Both the position numbers and the translations under genes were made by a program. This document shows positions 16,581-25,033 of a DNA stretch of 64,000 nt, piece after piece. The notes below the pieces were generated by a model that worked only from the letters and a program-made list of their open reading frames with translations, ran no database searches and was not told where the DNA came from. The DNA lies in contig NZ_WOWL01000001.1 of the NCBI RefSeq assembly GCF_009741265.1, positions 434,001 through 498,000 on the forward strand, read 5' to 3'. The stretch comes from Pseudarthrobacter sp. GA104. Lineage in GTDB: Bacteria; Actinomycetota; Actinomycetes; Actinomycetales; Micrococcaceae. How positions within the stretch are numbered: the first letter of the stretch is position 1; each line of letters starts with the position of its first letter.

Positions 16581-19500
16581 CTACTGTCCGTAAAAAACCC
16601 GCTCGAAGACTGCCCGGGCCCGCCTGCTGACCCGCAGGTAGTCCTCTTCAAGGACGGCTGCCTGGCCGGGCTCGTACCCGCACCACCGCGCCACGGCTTC
16701 CAGGTCGCGGCGGGAAGAGGGCAGCAGGTCCGAGGCCTTGCCGCTCCAGATCACGTTGGCGGACCGGATGCGGCTGGCCAGGCGCCACGCACGGGCCAGG
16801 AGGTCGGCATCCGCCCGGGCCAGCAAGCCCAGCTGGGCGGCGGCTTCCAGCGCCGCAAGCGTCGAGGTTGTCCGCAGTTCGGGGTGCCGGCCGGCGTGCC
16901 GAAGCTGGAGTAGCTGCACCAGCCATTCGACGTCGCTCAGCCCGCCGCGGCCCAGTTTCAGGTGCCGTGCGGGATCTGCCCCGCGGGGAAGCCGTTCTGC
17001 CTCCACGCGCGCCTTGATCCGCCTGATCTCCCGCACGTCGGTATCCGCAATGCTTTCCGGGTACCTGATGGGGTCAATGAGCTCGATGAAATCCTTGGCA
17101 AGATCGTCGTTACCGGCCATGGGGCGTGCCCTCAGGAGCGCTTGGGCTTCCCAGATCAGGGACCATCTCCGGTAGTACTCGGCAAAGGAGTCCAAGGAGC
17201 GGACCATGGCCCCGTTCTTTCCCTCCGGCCGCAGGTCCGCGTCCATTTGCAGGACGCGCTCGGCCATGATGGCCGGCTTAAGGGGCTGCGTCAGCAGGGT
17301 GGAGACCTTCGCGACGATCCGTGCGGCCTGCTCCTGCGCTTCCTCCTGGCTGAAACCGGGCAGGGCCCTGTGCACATACATAACGTCCGCATCCGAACCG
17401 TAGCCGATCTCGCGGCCGCCCTGCCTGCCCATGGCCACCACCAGGACGGCCGTCTTAAGCGGCCCGCCGGCGGAGACGATGCCTTCGGCCACCCGCAGGG
17501 CACCCAGGACGGCAGCACGGTCGGTGTCCGCCAGCGCCGTCCCCACCTGGTCCTGGGCCAGTAGCCCGGCTGAATCTGCCACGGCGATCCGGAGGATTTC
17601 CCGCCGCCGAATCAGCCGGATCAGCCGCATGGCACTCTCCGGATCCGCATGCCGGGACATCTTGGAGGTGATCTCCTGCCACTGCGCTTCGAAGCTCAAG
17701 GGGACCAGGTCCTTGTCGTGGCCCAGCCAGGCCACGGACTCGGGCGAGACCTCCAGGAGATCGGCTATCAGCCTGGAATTCGAGAGCACGTGGCACAGGC
17801 GTTCTGCTGCGGCGCTGGAGTCCCGGAGCATTCCCAGGTACCAGTGCGTGGTTCCCAGGGCTTCACTGACGCGCCGGAACGCAAGCAGCCCGGCATCCGG
17901 GTCCACGCCCTCGGCCAGCCAGTCCAGCAGGATTGGCAGCAGCTGCCGCTGCAGGGCGGCGCGCCTGCTGACCCCCGCCGTGAGTGCCTCGATGTGGCGC
18001 ATGGCGCCCTGCGGATCCCGATATCCGAGGGCTGCCAGCCTGCCCTGGGCGGCTTCCGGGGTCAGCTTCGCGTCCTCGCTGCTGAGCTTGGCCGCCGTGT
18101 TGAGCAGCGGCCGGTAGAAGATACGCTCGTGCAGTTCCCGTACCGAACGCTTGGTTTTCTGCCAGGTGGCCAGCAGTGCGTCAGGATGGGGCCGCTCGTT
18201 TGAGAAGGGCCCCAGCACGGCCTTGGCCAGCGACCGGAGGGCCGGTTCAGCCACCGGCATGAGATGGGTCCTGCGCAGCTGGAAAAGCTGGATGCGGTGC
18301 TCCAGCAGCCGCAGGTACCTGTAGGCGTTGTCGAACGCAGCAGCGTCGGCGCGCCCGATGTACCCTCCGGCGGACAGCGCGGCGATGGCAGAGGTGGTGT
18401 CACGCCGTCGCAGCGTTTCATCTGCCTTTCCATGCACAAGCTGAAGGAGTTGGACGGTGAACTCAACGTCGCGGAGCCCGCCGCGGCCCAGTTTGATCTG
18501 CCGCTGCTCCTCCGCGGCCGGAATGTGCTCGGTGACCCGGCGCCGCATCGCCTGGACGGATTCCACGAAACCGTCACGGCTTGCCGAACTCCAGATCAGC
18601 GGCGCGACGGCTTCCTCGTAGCGGCGGCCCAGGGCGGCGTCACCGGCAATGGTCCTTGCTTTCAGCAGTGCCTGGAACTCCCAGCTTTCGGCCCAGCGGG
18701 CATAGTACGTCTCGTGCGAGGCCAAGGTGCGCACCAGGGGCCCCGACTTACCTTCCGGCCGCAGGTTGGCGTCCACCTCCCACAGGCCCGGTTCGCGCGC
18801 CACGGAGGAAATGGCACGGGATATGCCGCTGGCAAGGGCAGAGCCGATGGTGCTCGCCTGCGCGTCCTCGAGGGCGCCGGGGTCCACGACGTAAATGACG
18901 TCGACATCGGAAATGTAGTTCAGCTCCCGGGCGCCGCATTTGCCCATGCCGATGACGGCCAGTCCGACGCCGGCGACGGCGTCCGCGCCGTACTGGCCGG
19001 CGGCTTCGGCACGCGAGACCGCGAGGGCCGCCTCGATGGCTGCCCCGGCGAGGTCTGCGAGTTCGCCGCCCACGGCCGGCAGGAAGTCCAACGGATCGGC
19101 GGCGCACAGGTCCTTGACGGCGAGGTCCACCACCCCCCTGCGGTAGGCCGTGCGCAGGGCGGCATAGGCATCGGCTCCGGTGCTGGTTGCCACCGGGCGC
19201 TCGGCACGCGGGTCGGCGCCCACGGACTGCAGGAGGACTTCGCGCAGGGTGGCAGGATCGGACTGCAGCGGCTCGGGGCTCGCCCGGACCCGGAAGGCCT
19301 CCAGGTGTTCCGGGTGGCGGATCAGGAACTCCCCCAGCGCCTCGGACGCACCGAGCACCCTGTACATCGGTTCGCTGGTGTCGGGGTCGGCGGCGGCCAG
19401 GTCCCGGAGGTCCGGGTGCTTTTCGATCAGGCGGACCAGGGACTGGAGGGCAGTGTCCGGGCTGGCTGCCATGTGCAGGCCCGCGAACAGCCTGTCCTGG

Positions 19501-19592
19501 TCCAGTCCTTCCAGCTCCGGGGCAGCCAGGAACCGCTCACCCTTTTCAAGGTCGCTGAAACCGGCCGCAATGAGGCGGCGTGCCAGGCTCAC
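16581..19592 (-). CDS. glnE: Bifunctional glutamine synthetase adenylyltransferase/deadenylase
   Basis: Controls GlnA activity by adding or removing AMP on its loop tyrosine. Full length (1003). Two nucleotidyltransferase domains are visible, each with the G-x-DxD metal motif: GARELNYISDVDVIYV in the N-terminal (deadenylating) half and GREIGYGSDADVMYV in the C-terminal (adenylylating) half, with helical linkers (RPEGKSGPLVR, RPEGKNGAMVR). The GTG start at 19592 lies 9 bp downstream of the glnA2 stop, so it is probably co-transcribed with glnA2. No GlnD or PII gene is in the window. Confidence 0.96.
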   Translation of the reverse strand: MSLARRLIAAGFSDLEKGERFLAAPELEGLDQDRLFAGLHMAASPDTALQSLVRLIEKHPDLRDLAAADPDTSEPMYRVLGASEALGEFLIRHPEHLEAFRVRASPEPLQSDPATLREVLLQSVGADPRAERPVATSTGADAYAALRTAYRRGVVDLAVKDLCAADPLDFLPAVGGELADLAGAAIEAALAVSRAEAAGQYGADAVAGVGLAVIGMGKCGARELNYISDVDVIYVVDPGALEDAQASTIGSALASGISRAISSVAREPGLWEVDANLRPEGKSGPLVRTLASHETYYARWAESWEFQALLKARTIAGDAALGRRYEEAVAPLIWSSASRDGFVESVQAMRRRVTEHIPAAEEQRQIKLGRGGLRDVEFTVQLLQLVHGKADETLRRRDTTSAIAALSAGGYIGRADAAAFDNAYRYLRLLEHRIQLFQLRRTHLMPVAEPALRSLAKAVLGPFSNERPHPDALLATWQKTKRSVRELHERIFYRPLLNTAAKLSSEDAKLTPEAAQGRLAALGYRDPQGAMRHIEALTAGVSRRAALQRQLLPILLDWLAEGVDPDAGLLAFRRVSEALGTTHWYLGMLRDSSAAAERLCHVLSNSRLIADLLEVSPESVAWLGHDKDLVPLSFEAQWQEITSKMSRHADPESAMRLIRLIRRREILRIAVADSAGLLAQDQVGTALADTDRAAVLGALRVAEGIVSAGGPLKTAVLVVAMGRQGGREIGYGSDADVMYVHRALPGFSQEEAQEQAARIVAKVSTLLTQPLKPAIMAERVLQMDADLRPEGKNGAMVRSLDSFAEYYRRWSLIWEAQALLRARPMAGNDDLAKDFIELIDPIRYPESIADTDVREIRRIKARVEAERLPRGADPARHLKLGRGGLSDVEWLVQLLQLRHAGRHPELRTTSTLAALEAAAQLGLLARADADLLARAWRLASRIRSANVIWSGKASDLLPSSRRDLEAVARWCGYEPGQAAVLEEDYLRVSRRARAVFERVFYGQ

Positions 19593-19601
19593 GCCCGCCG
19601 C

Positions 19602-20942
19602 CTAGAGGATGCCGAGGTTGCGCTGCAGCTCGTAGGGCGTCACCTGCAGGCGGTAGTCCTGCCACTCTGCGCGCTTGTTGCGCAGGAAGTGCTCAAAAAC
19701 CTGCTCTCCCAGGATCTGCGGCATCAGTTCGGACTCTTCCATGGTCCGGATGGCGTCATGGAGGCTGGCGGGAAGCGGATCGTGGCCCATGGCGCGGCGT
19801 TCCGCCGAGCTGAGCGACCAGACGTCGTCCTCGGCGGCGGCGGGAAGGTCGTAGCCTTCCTCGATGCCCTTCAGGCCGGCGCCCAGCAGGACGGCGTAGG
19901 CCAGGTAGGGATTGGCCGCGGAATCGATGCCGCGGTACTCGATCCGGGCGGACTGGCCCTTGCCCGGCTTGTACAGCGGAACCCGGACCAGCGCCGAGCG
20001 GTTGTTGTGCCCCCAGCTCAGGTAGCTGGGAGCTTCCCCGCCGCCCCAGAGCCGCTTGTAGGAGTTGACGAACTGGTTGGTCACCGCAGTGAATTCGGGG
20101 GCGTGCTTGAGGATGCCTGCGATGAACTGGCGGGCGGTCTTGGACAGCTGGAACTCCGCGCCGGCCTCATAGAAGGCGTTGGTGTCCCCCTCGAACAGGG
20201 AGAAGTGTGTGTGCATGCCGGATCCGGGATGGGCGGTGAACGGCTTGGGCATGAAGGTGGCGTAGGTGCCCTGCTGGAGTGCCACTTCCTTGATCACGGT
20301 GCGGAACGTCATGATGTTGTCCGCCGTCTGAAGTGCATCCGCATAGCGGAGGTCGATTTCGTTCTGGCCGGGGCCTGCCTCATGGTGGCTGAACTCCACC
20401 GAGATGCCCACGGATTCGAGCATTGTCACTGCCGTGCGGCGGAAGTCCTGTGCCACGCCGCCGGGAACGTGGTCGAAATAGCCGCCCTCGTCCACCGGCA
20501 CGGGTGCACCGTCCGGCCCGGGTTCCTGCGACTTGAGGAGGTAGAACTCGATTTCCGGGTGGGTGTAGCAGGTGAAGCCCATGTCCGCCGCCTTCGCGAG
20601 GGTCCGCTTCAGCACGTTGCGCGGATCCGCCGCGGACGGCTCGCCGTCGGGCGTGAGGATGTCGCAGAACATCCTGGAGGTCTGCTCCGTTTCGCCGCGC
20701 CACGGCAGGATCTGGAACGTGGAGGGATCAGGCTGGGCCAGCATGTCGGATTCGAACACCCGGGCCAGGCCTTCGATCGCGGAACCGTCGAACCCCAGGC
20801 CTTCCTCGAAGGCGCCCTCAACTTCAGCGGGGGCAAGTGCCACGGACTTGAGCGAGCCCACGACGTCGGTGAACCACAGGCGTACGAACCGTACGTCGCG
20901 CTCTTCGATTGTGCGCAGGACAAACTCTTGCTGGCGGTCCAT
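19602..20942 (-). CDS. glnA2: Glutamine synthetase-like protein GlnA2
   Basis: GSI-alpha type enzyme of 446 residues, the length of M. tuberculosis GlnA2 (Rv2222c). The catalytic segments are present: HPEIEFYLL, EFSHHEAGPGQNEIDLRYAD, MPKPFTAHPGSGMHTHFS, NNRSALVRVP. The region matching GlnA's adenylylation loop reads DDVWSLSSAERR with no Tyr, so GlnE probably does not act on it. Some GlnA2 proteins in Streptomyces are gamma-glutamylpolyamine synthetases, so the substrate is uncertain. ATG 20942 has GAAGAG as ribosome site; in-frame codons further up lack one. A GlnR-like half-match lies 117 bp upstream. Confidence 0.92.
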   Translation of the reverse strand: MDRQQEFVLRTIEERDVRFVRLWFTDVVGSLKSVALAPAEVEGAFEEGLGFDGSAIEGLARVFESDMLAQPDPSTFQILPWRGETEQTSRMFCDILTPDGEPSAADPRNVLKRTLAKAADMGFTCYTHPEIEFYLLKSQEPGPDGAPVPVDEGGYFDHVPGGVAQDFRRTAVTMLESVGISVEFSHHEAGPGQNEIDLRYADALQTADNIMTFRTVIKEVALQQGTYATFMPKPFTAHPGSGMHTHFSLFEGDTNAFYEAGAEFQLSKTARQFIAGILKHAPEFTAVTNQFVNSYKRLWGGGEAPSYLSWGHNNRSALVRVPLYKPGKGQSARIEYRGIDSAANPYLAYAVLLGAGLKGIEEGYDLPAAAEDDVWSLSSAERRAMGHDPLPASLHDAIRTMEESELMPQILGEQVFEHFLRNKRAEWQDYRLQVTPYELQRNLGIL

Positions 20943-21058
20943 GATGGCCTCTTCTCCGGTCAACGTCCATGCTCCGGGTCCGCAGAGGGGAAAAGCCGGC
21001 AGCAGTTCACCAACACTGTACTAAGCATTCGGCCCCGATGCTGGAGCCTGCCCCGCGC

Positions 21059-21074
21059 GTAACACAGCGTTAAC
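21059..21074 (-). promoter_or_regulatory. GlnR-like box upstream of glnA2
   Basis: GTAAC-ACAGCG-TTAAC fits gTnAc-n6-GaAAc except for the first two bases of the second half. It lies in the 276-bp divergent gap between glnA2 and panB. Confidence 0.35.
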
Positions 21075-21206
21075 ACCTCCCCGCCCGATTTTGCCTCCGG
21101 AGTGCACCCCTCGCCCGCTTCCGGGGACCTGCTCCAGCGCCTTTCTATGACGCTTATCACCACCGGGGGCGATGACCGCCGGTAGCTAGGACGGCCGGTA
21201 CCGCAC

Positions 21207-21218
21207 TACGCTCGTGCC
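21207..21218 (+). promoter_or_regulatory. -10 TACGCT for leaderless panB
   Basis: TACGCT (21207-21212), 6-nt gap, ATG at 21219; no ribosome site. Confidence 0.5.
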
Positions 21219-22115
21219 ATGGCCTCAAGCAACAGCTCCGACTCCAGCATGTCCGCCGACGTCCCCGCCCCCTACGGCAGCGGGCCCGGGCAGGCGGCTG
21301 CGTCCGCTTCGGAACGGAAGCCCGCCAAGGTCCGCATCCACCACCTCCAGCAGGCCAAGAGGGACGGGACCAGGTTCGCGATGCTCACCGCCTATGAGCA
21401 GTACACGGCGGAGATCTTCGACGCTGCCGGCATCGAGGTGCTCCTCGTGGGCGACTCGGCGTCGAACAACGTCTTCGGCAACGAAACAAGCCTTCCGGTG
21501 ACCGTGGACGAGCTGCTCCCGCTGTGCCGGGCGGTGGCGCGGTCCGCCAAGCGCGCGCTGATCGTGGCCGACCTGCCGTTTGGAAGCTACGAGGTTTCCC
21601 CTGAGCAGGCCGTGGCCGCGGGTGTCCGGTTCCTCAAGGAAGGCCTGGCGCACGCCGTGAAGATCGAGGGCGGCAAATACTATGCCCCCACCGTAAAAGC
21701 CATGGTGCAGGCCGGCATTCCGGTGATGGCGCACATCGGCTTCACCCCCCAGAGCGAGCACGCACTGGGCGGGTATCGCGTCCAGGGCCGCGGCGGCGAC
21801 GCACAGCGGTTGATTGACGACGCCGTCGCGCTGGCTGATGCGGGGGCCTTCAGCGTGCTGATGGAAATGGTTCCGGCCGAAACGGCGGCCGCAGTGGATG
21901 CGGCGGTCTCCGTTCCCACCGTAGGGATAGGCGCCGGCAAGGAAACAACCGGGCAGGTGCTCGTCTGGCAGGACATGGCGGGGCTTCGGGGCGGCCGGAT
22001 GGCCAAGTTCGTCAAGCAGTACGCGGACCTGCGGAGCACGCTGATGGATGCGGCCACTGCCTACGCCGAGGACGTCAGGTCCGGCCGGTTCCCCGGTCCT
22101 GAACACTCGTTCTAG
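21219..22115 (+). CDS. panB: 3-methyl-2-oxobutanoate hydroxymethyltransferase
   Basis: First committed step of pantothenate/CoA synthesis: transfers a hydroxymethyl group from methylene-tetrahydrofolate to ketoisovalerate. Length 298, including a Ser/Pro/Ala-rich N-terminal extension of about 36 residues before [14 protein letters not shown]. Metal ligands are visible in VGDSASN, and the catalytic Glu in [28 protein letters not shown] is a family signature. Divergent from glnA2, alone in its unit; M. tuberculosis panB also lies beside glnA2. Confidence 0.95.
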   Translation: MASSNSSDSSMSADVPAPYGSGPGQAAASASERKPAKVRIHHLQQAKRDGTRFAMLTAYEQYTAEIFDAAGIEVLLVGDSASNNVFGNETSLPVTVDELLPLCRAVARSAKRALIVADLPFGSYEVSPEQAVAAGVRFLKEGLAHAVKIEGGKYYAPTVKAMVQAGIPVMAHIGFTPQSEHALGGYRVQGRGGDAQRLIDDAVALADAGAFSVLMEMVPAETAAAVDAAVSVPTVGIGAGKETTGQVLVWQDMAGLRGGRMAKFVKQYADLRSTLMDAATAYAEDVRSGRFPGPEHSF

Positions 22116-22193
22116 CGCCGGACAGGTTCCACCGCCGGGCGGCCGGCCGCCGGCAACGCACGCCCGCACCAGGCGGGCCTGCCATCCCCGCGG

Positions 22194-22358
22194 TCAGTCG
22201 TCGTCGTCCTTTTCCCACGCCTCGTTGCGGGCACGGACCTTTTCAAGGGCGTGTTCGGCTTCTTCCCGCGTCTTGTAAGGCCCGATCAGCTGGCTCCAGT
22301 CGGACAGCCGGTCCTCTTCGATCTCATGCGTCCTGACGTTGTACCAGTACTCAGTCAT
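22194..22358 (-). CDS. Small SPOR-domain-like protein
   Basis: A 54-residue protein, MTEYWYNVRTHEIEEDRLSD at its start and an acidic EKDDDD tail. The core WSQLIGPYKTREEAEHALEKV resembles one half of a SPOR repeat (G-x-[YF]-x-[ST]-x-x-x-A), which is why such proteins are usually annotated as SPOR-containing. It is soluble and has no signal peptide, so septal peptidoglycan binding is doubtful. Strong ribosome site GAGGAG 5-6 nt before the ATG. Similar short proteins are widespread in Actinobacteria. Confidence 0.75.
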   Translation of the reverse strand: MTEYWYNVRTHEIEEDRLSDWSQLIGPYKTREEAEHALEKVRARNEAWEKDDDD

Positions 22359-22467
22359 CGTTGCTCCTCGTTCCGGCGGCGGGGAAGCAGCGGCGTGATC
22401 CGCGTAACGTAGATTCTTTCGCAGGTCCCGCGCGGCTTCCGGTTGTTTGGCGTTCTGCAGTGCCTTA

Positions 22468-22479
22468 TATGATCAATCT
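22468..22479 (+). promoter_or_regulatory. -10 TATGAT for leaderless map
   Basis: A near-perfect extended -10, TATGAT (22468-22473), 6-nt gap, ATG at 22480. Confidence 0.65.
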
Positions 22480-23358
22480 ATGCCTTCCCTTGCCTCGACT
22501 GCACCCATCGGCACCCTCACCCCGGGGACCATAGGTCCGCAGCGTCCCGTCCCGGCGTCCATCCCCCGGCCGGAGTACGTGGGCAAGCCTGCCCCGGCAA
22601 AGTTCACCGGCTCCGAGGTCAAATCCCCCGAAACGATCGAAAAGATCCGGGTAGCTTCGAAGATCGCCGCCCAGGCCATCGTGGAAGTGGGCAAACACAT
22701 CCAGCCGGGCGTCACCACGGACCAGCTGGACAAGGTGGGCCACGAGTTCCTCCTTGACCACCACGCCTACCCTTCCACCCTGGGCTACCGGGGCTTCCCC
22801 AAGTCGCTGTGCGCGTCCCTGAACGAGGTCATTTGCCACGGCATCCCGGACAGCACCGTGGTCCACGACGGCGACATCCTCAACATCGACATCACCGCCT
22901 TCATCAACGGTGTCCACGGAGACACCAACTACACCTTCCTGGTGGGCGATGTGGACGAGGAATCCCGGCTGCTGGTGGAACGGACACAGGAGTCGCTGAA
23001 CCGGGCCATCAAGGCAGTGGCACCGGGCCGGGAAATCAACGTGATCGGCCGCGCCATCCAGTCCTACGCCAAGCGCTTCGGCTACGGTGTTGTGCGGGAT
23101 TTCACCGGCCACGGCGTGGGTGAAGCCTTCCACACAGGGCTCATCATTCCGCACTACGACGCCGCCCCGGCCTACAACACGGTGATCGAGGCCGGCATGG
23201 TCTTCACCATCGAGCCGATGCTGACGCTCGGCACCGTGGAGTGGGACATGTGGGCGGATGACTGGACAGTGGTCACGAAGGACCGGAAGCGCACTGCCCA
23301 ATTCGAGCACACCCTGCTGGTGACGGACTCCGGTGCGGAGATCCTGACCCTGCCGTAG
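22480..23358 (+). CDS. map: Methionine aminopeptidase, type I
   Basis: Removes the initiator methionine from new proteins. 292 residues. The pita-bread metal ligands are visible: Asp in NIDITAF, Asp in [10 protein letters not shown], His in [10 protein letters not shown], Glu in TIEPMLTLG and Glu in QFEHTLL. A Pro-rich N-terminal extension of about 40 residues ([12 protein letters not shown]) precedes the catalytic domain, as in mycobacterial MetAP1c, where it is thought to contact the ribosome. The ATG at 22480 sits exactly where a leaderless start is expected; the upstream in-frame codon at 22447 lies before the promoter. Confidence 0.95.
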   Translation: MPSLASTAPIGTLTPGTIGPQRPVPASIPRPEYVGKPAPAKFTGSEVKSPETIEKIRVASKIAAQAIVEVGKHIQPGVTTDQLDKVGHEFLLDHHAYPSTLGYRGFPKSLCASLNEVICHGIPDSTVVHDGDILNIDITAFINGVHGDTNYTFLVGDVDEESRLLVERTQESLNRAIKAVAPGREINVIGRAIQSYAKRFGYGVVRDFTGHGVGEAFHTGLIIPHYDAAPAYNTVIEAGMVFTIEPMLTLGTVEWDMWADDWTVVTKDRKRTAQFEHTLLVTDSGAEILTLP

Positions 23359-23488
23359 CCTGTTCACCTGGCCTCCAGCCTGATGTACTGATCGCTGCAC
23401 GCCCTCCCCGGTTCCTGACCGGACACCAATCCCAGGCGGCTTTCCGGCCGCTCCTACCCTGCCCGCCTCTGCCACGAACGGATACCCA

Positions 23489-24292
23489 TTGGCCAAGAAT
23501 GACGAAAAGTCGAACAAGAACGCCCCCCTGATCGGCATCGACATCGGTGGCACCGGAATCAAGGGCGGCATCGTCGACTTGAAGAAGGGCAAACTGCTGG
23601 GTGAACGGTTCCGGGTCCCCACCCCCCAGCCGGCTACCCCGGAATCCGTTGCCGAGGCCGTGGCGCTGGTGGTTTCCGAGCTTTCTGCCCGGCCCGAGGC
23701 CCCGGCCGCCGGCTCGCCCGTGGGCGTGACCTTCCCCGGCATCATCCAGCACGGCGTGGTGCACTCCGCGGCCAACGTGGACAAGAGCTGGCTCAACACG
23801 GACATCGACGCGCTCCTGACCGCCCGGCTGGGCCGGCCGGTGGAGGTCATCAACGACGCCGACGCTGCCGGGCTGGCGGAAGCCCGCTACGGCGCCGGGG
23901 CCGGCGTCAAGGGCACCGTCCTGGTGATCACCCTGGGCACAGGAATCGGTTCGGCCTTTATCTTCGATGGCAAGCTGGTCCCCAATGCTGAACTGGGACA
24001 CCTGGAAATCGACGGCCACGACGCCGAATCCAAAGCCTCGGCGGTGGCACGGGAACGCGACGGGCTGTCCTGGGACGAATACAGTGTCCTGCTGCAGCGC
24101 TACTTCTCCCACGTCGAATTCCTGTTCTCGCCCGAACTGTTCATTGTGGGCGGCGGCATCTCCAAGCGTGCCGACGAGTACCTGCCCAACCTTCGGCTCC
24201 GGACCCCCATCGTGCCGGCGGTCCTTCGCAACGAGGCCGGCATCGTAGGTGCCGCCATCGAAATCGCCCTGAAGCACAAGCTCGCAAAATAG
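23489..24292 (+). CDS. ppgK: Polyphosphate glucokinase (ROK family)
   Basis: Phosphorylates glucose with polyphosphate or ATP; a hallmark of actinobacterial sugar use. 267 residues. PLIGIDIGGTGIKGGIVDL is the phosphate-1 motif, INDADAAGLAEA the catalytic-Asp motif, LVITLGTGIGSAF phosphate-2, and AELGHLEIDGHDAE the region typical of PPGKs. The usual ROK zinc-binding cysteine cluster is absent, as in other PPGKs. The start is a TTG at 23489 because no in-frame ATG or GTG lies before the first strand. Same direction as map, 130 bp downstream. Confidence 0.93.
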   Translation: MAKNDEKSNKNAPLIGIDIGGTGIKGGIVDLKKGKLLGERFRVPTPQPATPESVAEAVALVVSELSARPEAPAAGSPVGVTFPGIIQHGVVHSAANVDKSWLNTDIDALLTARLGRPVEVINDADAAGLAEARYGAGAGVKGTVLVITLGTGIGSAFIFDGKLVPNAELGHLEIDGHDAESKASAVARERDGLSWDEYSVLLQRYFSHVEFLFSPELFIVGGGISKRADEYLPNLRLRTPIVPAVLRNEAGIVGAAIEIALKHKLAK

Positions 24293-24296
24293 CAAA

Positions 24297-24341
24297 AGCC
24301 GTGCCGCCGCCAACTGCCCGGCAGTCGACGGCGGCACGGCT
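24297..24341. terminator. Hairpin between convergent ppgK and nrdR
   Basis: 13-bp perfect stem (AGCCGTGCCGCCG at 24297-24309 with 24329-24341), flanked by AAA on the left. Probably ends both genes. Confidence 0.65.
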
Positions 24342-24391
24342 CAGTCCTTCGGTGGCGGCTGCGGCTTCCCCTCCGCTGCCGCCACCGGAGA

Positions 24392-24895
24392 TTACAGGGG
24401 GCTCTTCTCGGAGCTCTTCGCGCCCTTCGCGGCAATTCCCGGGGCGCCATCCTCTTCCTGCCGGAGCAGGGCGATAGCGGTTTCGAAGTCCTCAAGGGAT
24501 TCGAAAGCCTGGTAGACGCTGGCAAACCGCAGGTAGGCGACCTTGTCAAGCTTCTGCAGCGGCCCGAGGATGACCAGGCCCACCTCGTGGGCGTCGATCT
24601 CGGCAGCGCCAGAGGAACGGATCTGCTCTTCGACCTCCTGCGCCAGCAGCGCGAGGTCGTCTTCGCTGACGGGCCGCCCTTGGCAGGCCTTCCGTACTCC
24701 GTTGATCACCTTGCTGCGGCTGAAGGGCTCCCCCACGCCGGACCGCTTGATCACGGAAAGGCTGGTGGTTTCCACCGTGGTGAATCTCCGGCCGCATTCC
24801 GGGCACTGGCGGCGCCGGCGGATGGCTGAACCGTCATCCGCCATGCGGCTGTCCACTACCCGGGAGTCCGGGTTGCGGCAGAACGGACAGTACAT
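24392..24895 (-). CDS. nrdR: Transcriptional repressor NrdR
   Basis: Represses ribonucleotide reductase genes in response to dATP/ATP. 167 residues. The zinc ribbon is Cys3, Cys6, Cys31 and Cys34 (MYCPFC and CPECGRRF). An ATP-cone domain follows from about residue 46 ([16 protein letters not shown]). The C-terminal 20 residues are a Lys/Glu/Ala-rich tail. GAAGGAGGG is an excellent ribosome site. Two NrdR-box-like palindromes lie 90-125 bp upstream, so it may regulate itself. No nrd operon is in the window. Confidence 0.96.
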   Translation of the reverse strand: MYCPFCRNPDSRVVDSRMADDGSAIRRRRQCPECGRRFTTVETTSLSVIKRSGVGEPFSRSKVINGVRKACQGRPVSEDDLALLAQEVEEQIRSSGAAEIDAHEVGLVILGPLQKLDKVAYLRFASVYQAFESLEDFETAIALLRQEEDGAPGIAAKGAKSSEKSPL

Positions 24896-24983
24896 AGTGC
24901 CACCCTCCTTCCCAGGCGCCAGTGCAGGCGCAACTTCAGCGCCTCCATTTTATGTCCTGGGGACCGCTAATAACAAGCGTGTA

Positions 24984-25021
24984 ATACTACATGTTGTGGT
25001 TGGGGCTACTAGATATCGGTT
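24984..25021 (-). promoter_or_regulatory. Pair of NrdR-box-like sites upstream of nrdR
   Basis: ATACTACATGTTGTGG (24984-24999) matches the NrdR consensus acaCwAtATaTwgtgt at 12 of 16 positions. CTAGATATCG (25009-25018) matches its 10-bp core at 8 positions. Core centres are 22 bp apart. The first site overlaps a -10 candidate, TAGTAT, on the minus strand. Confidence 0.5.
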
Positions 25022-25033
25022 CCTGGGGGTTTT

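Noticed and set aside
18264..21062. 932-codon open frame on the + strand opposite glnE and glnA2
   Set aside because: It mirrors two secure genes and arises from their GC-rich third positions. It has no ribosome site, family motif or independent codon bias.
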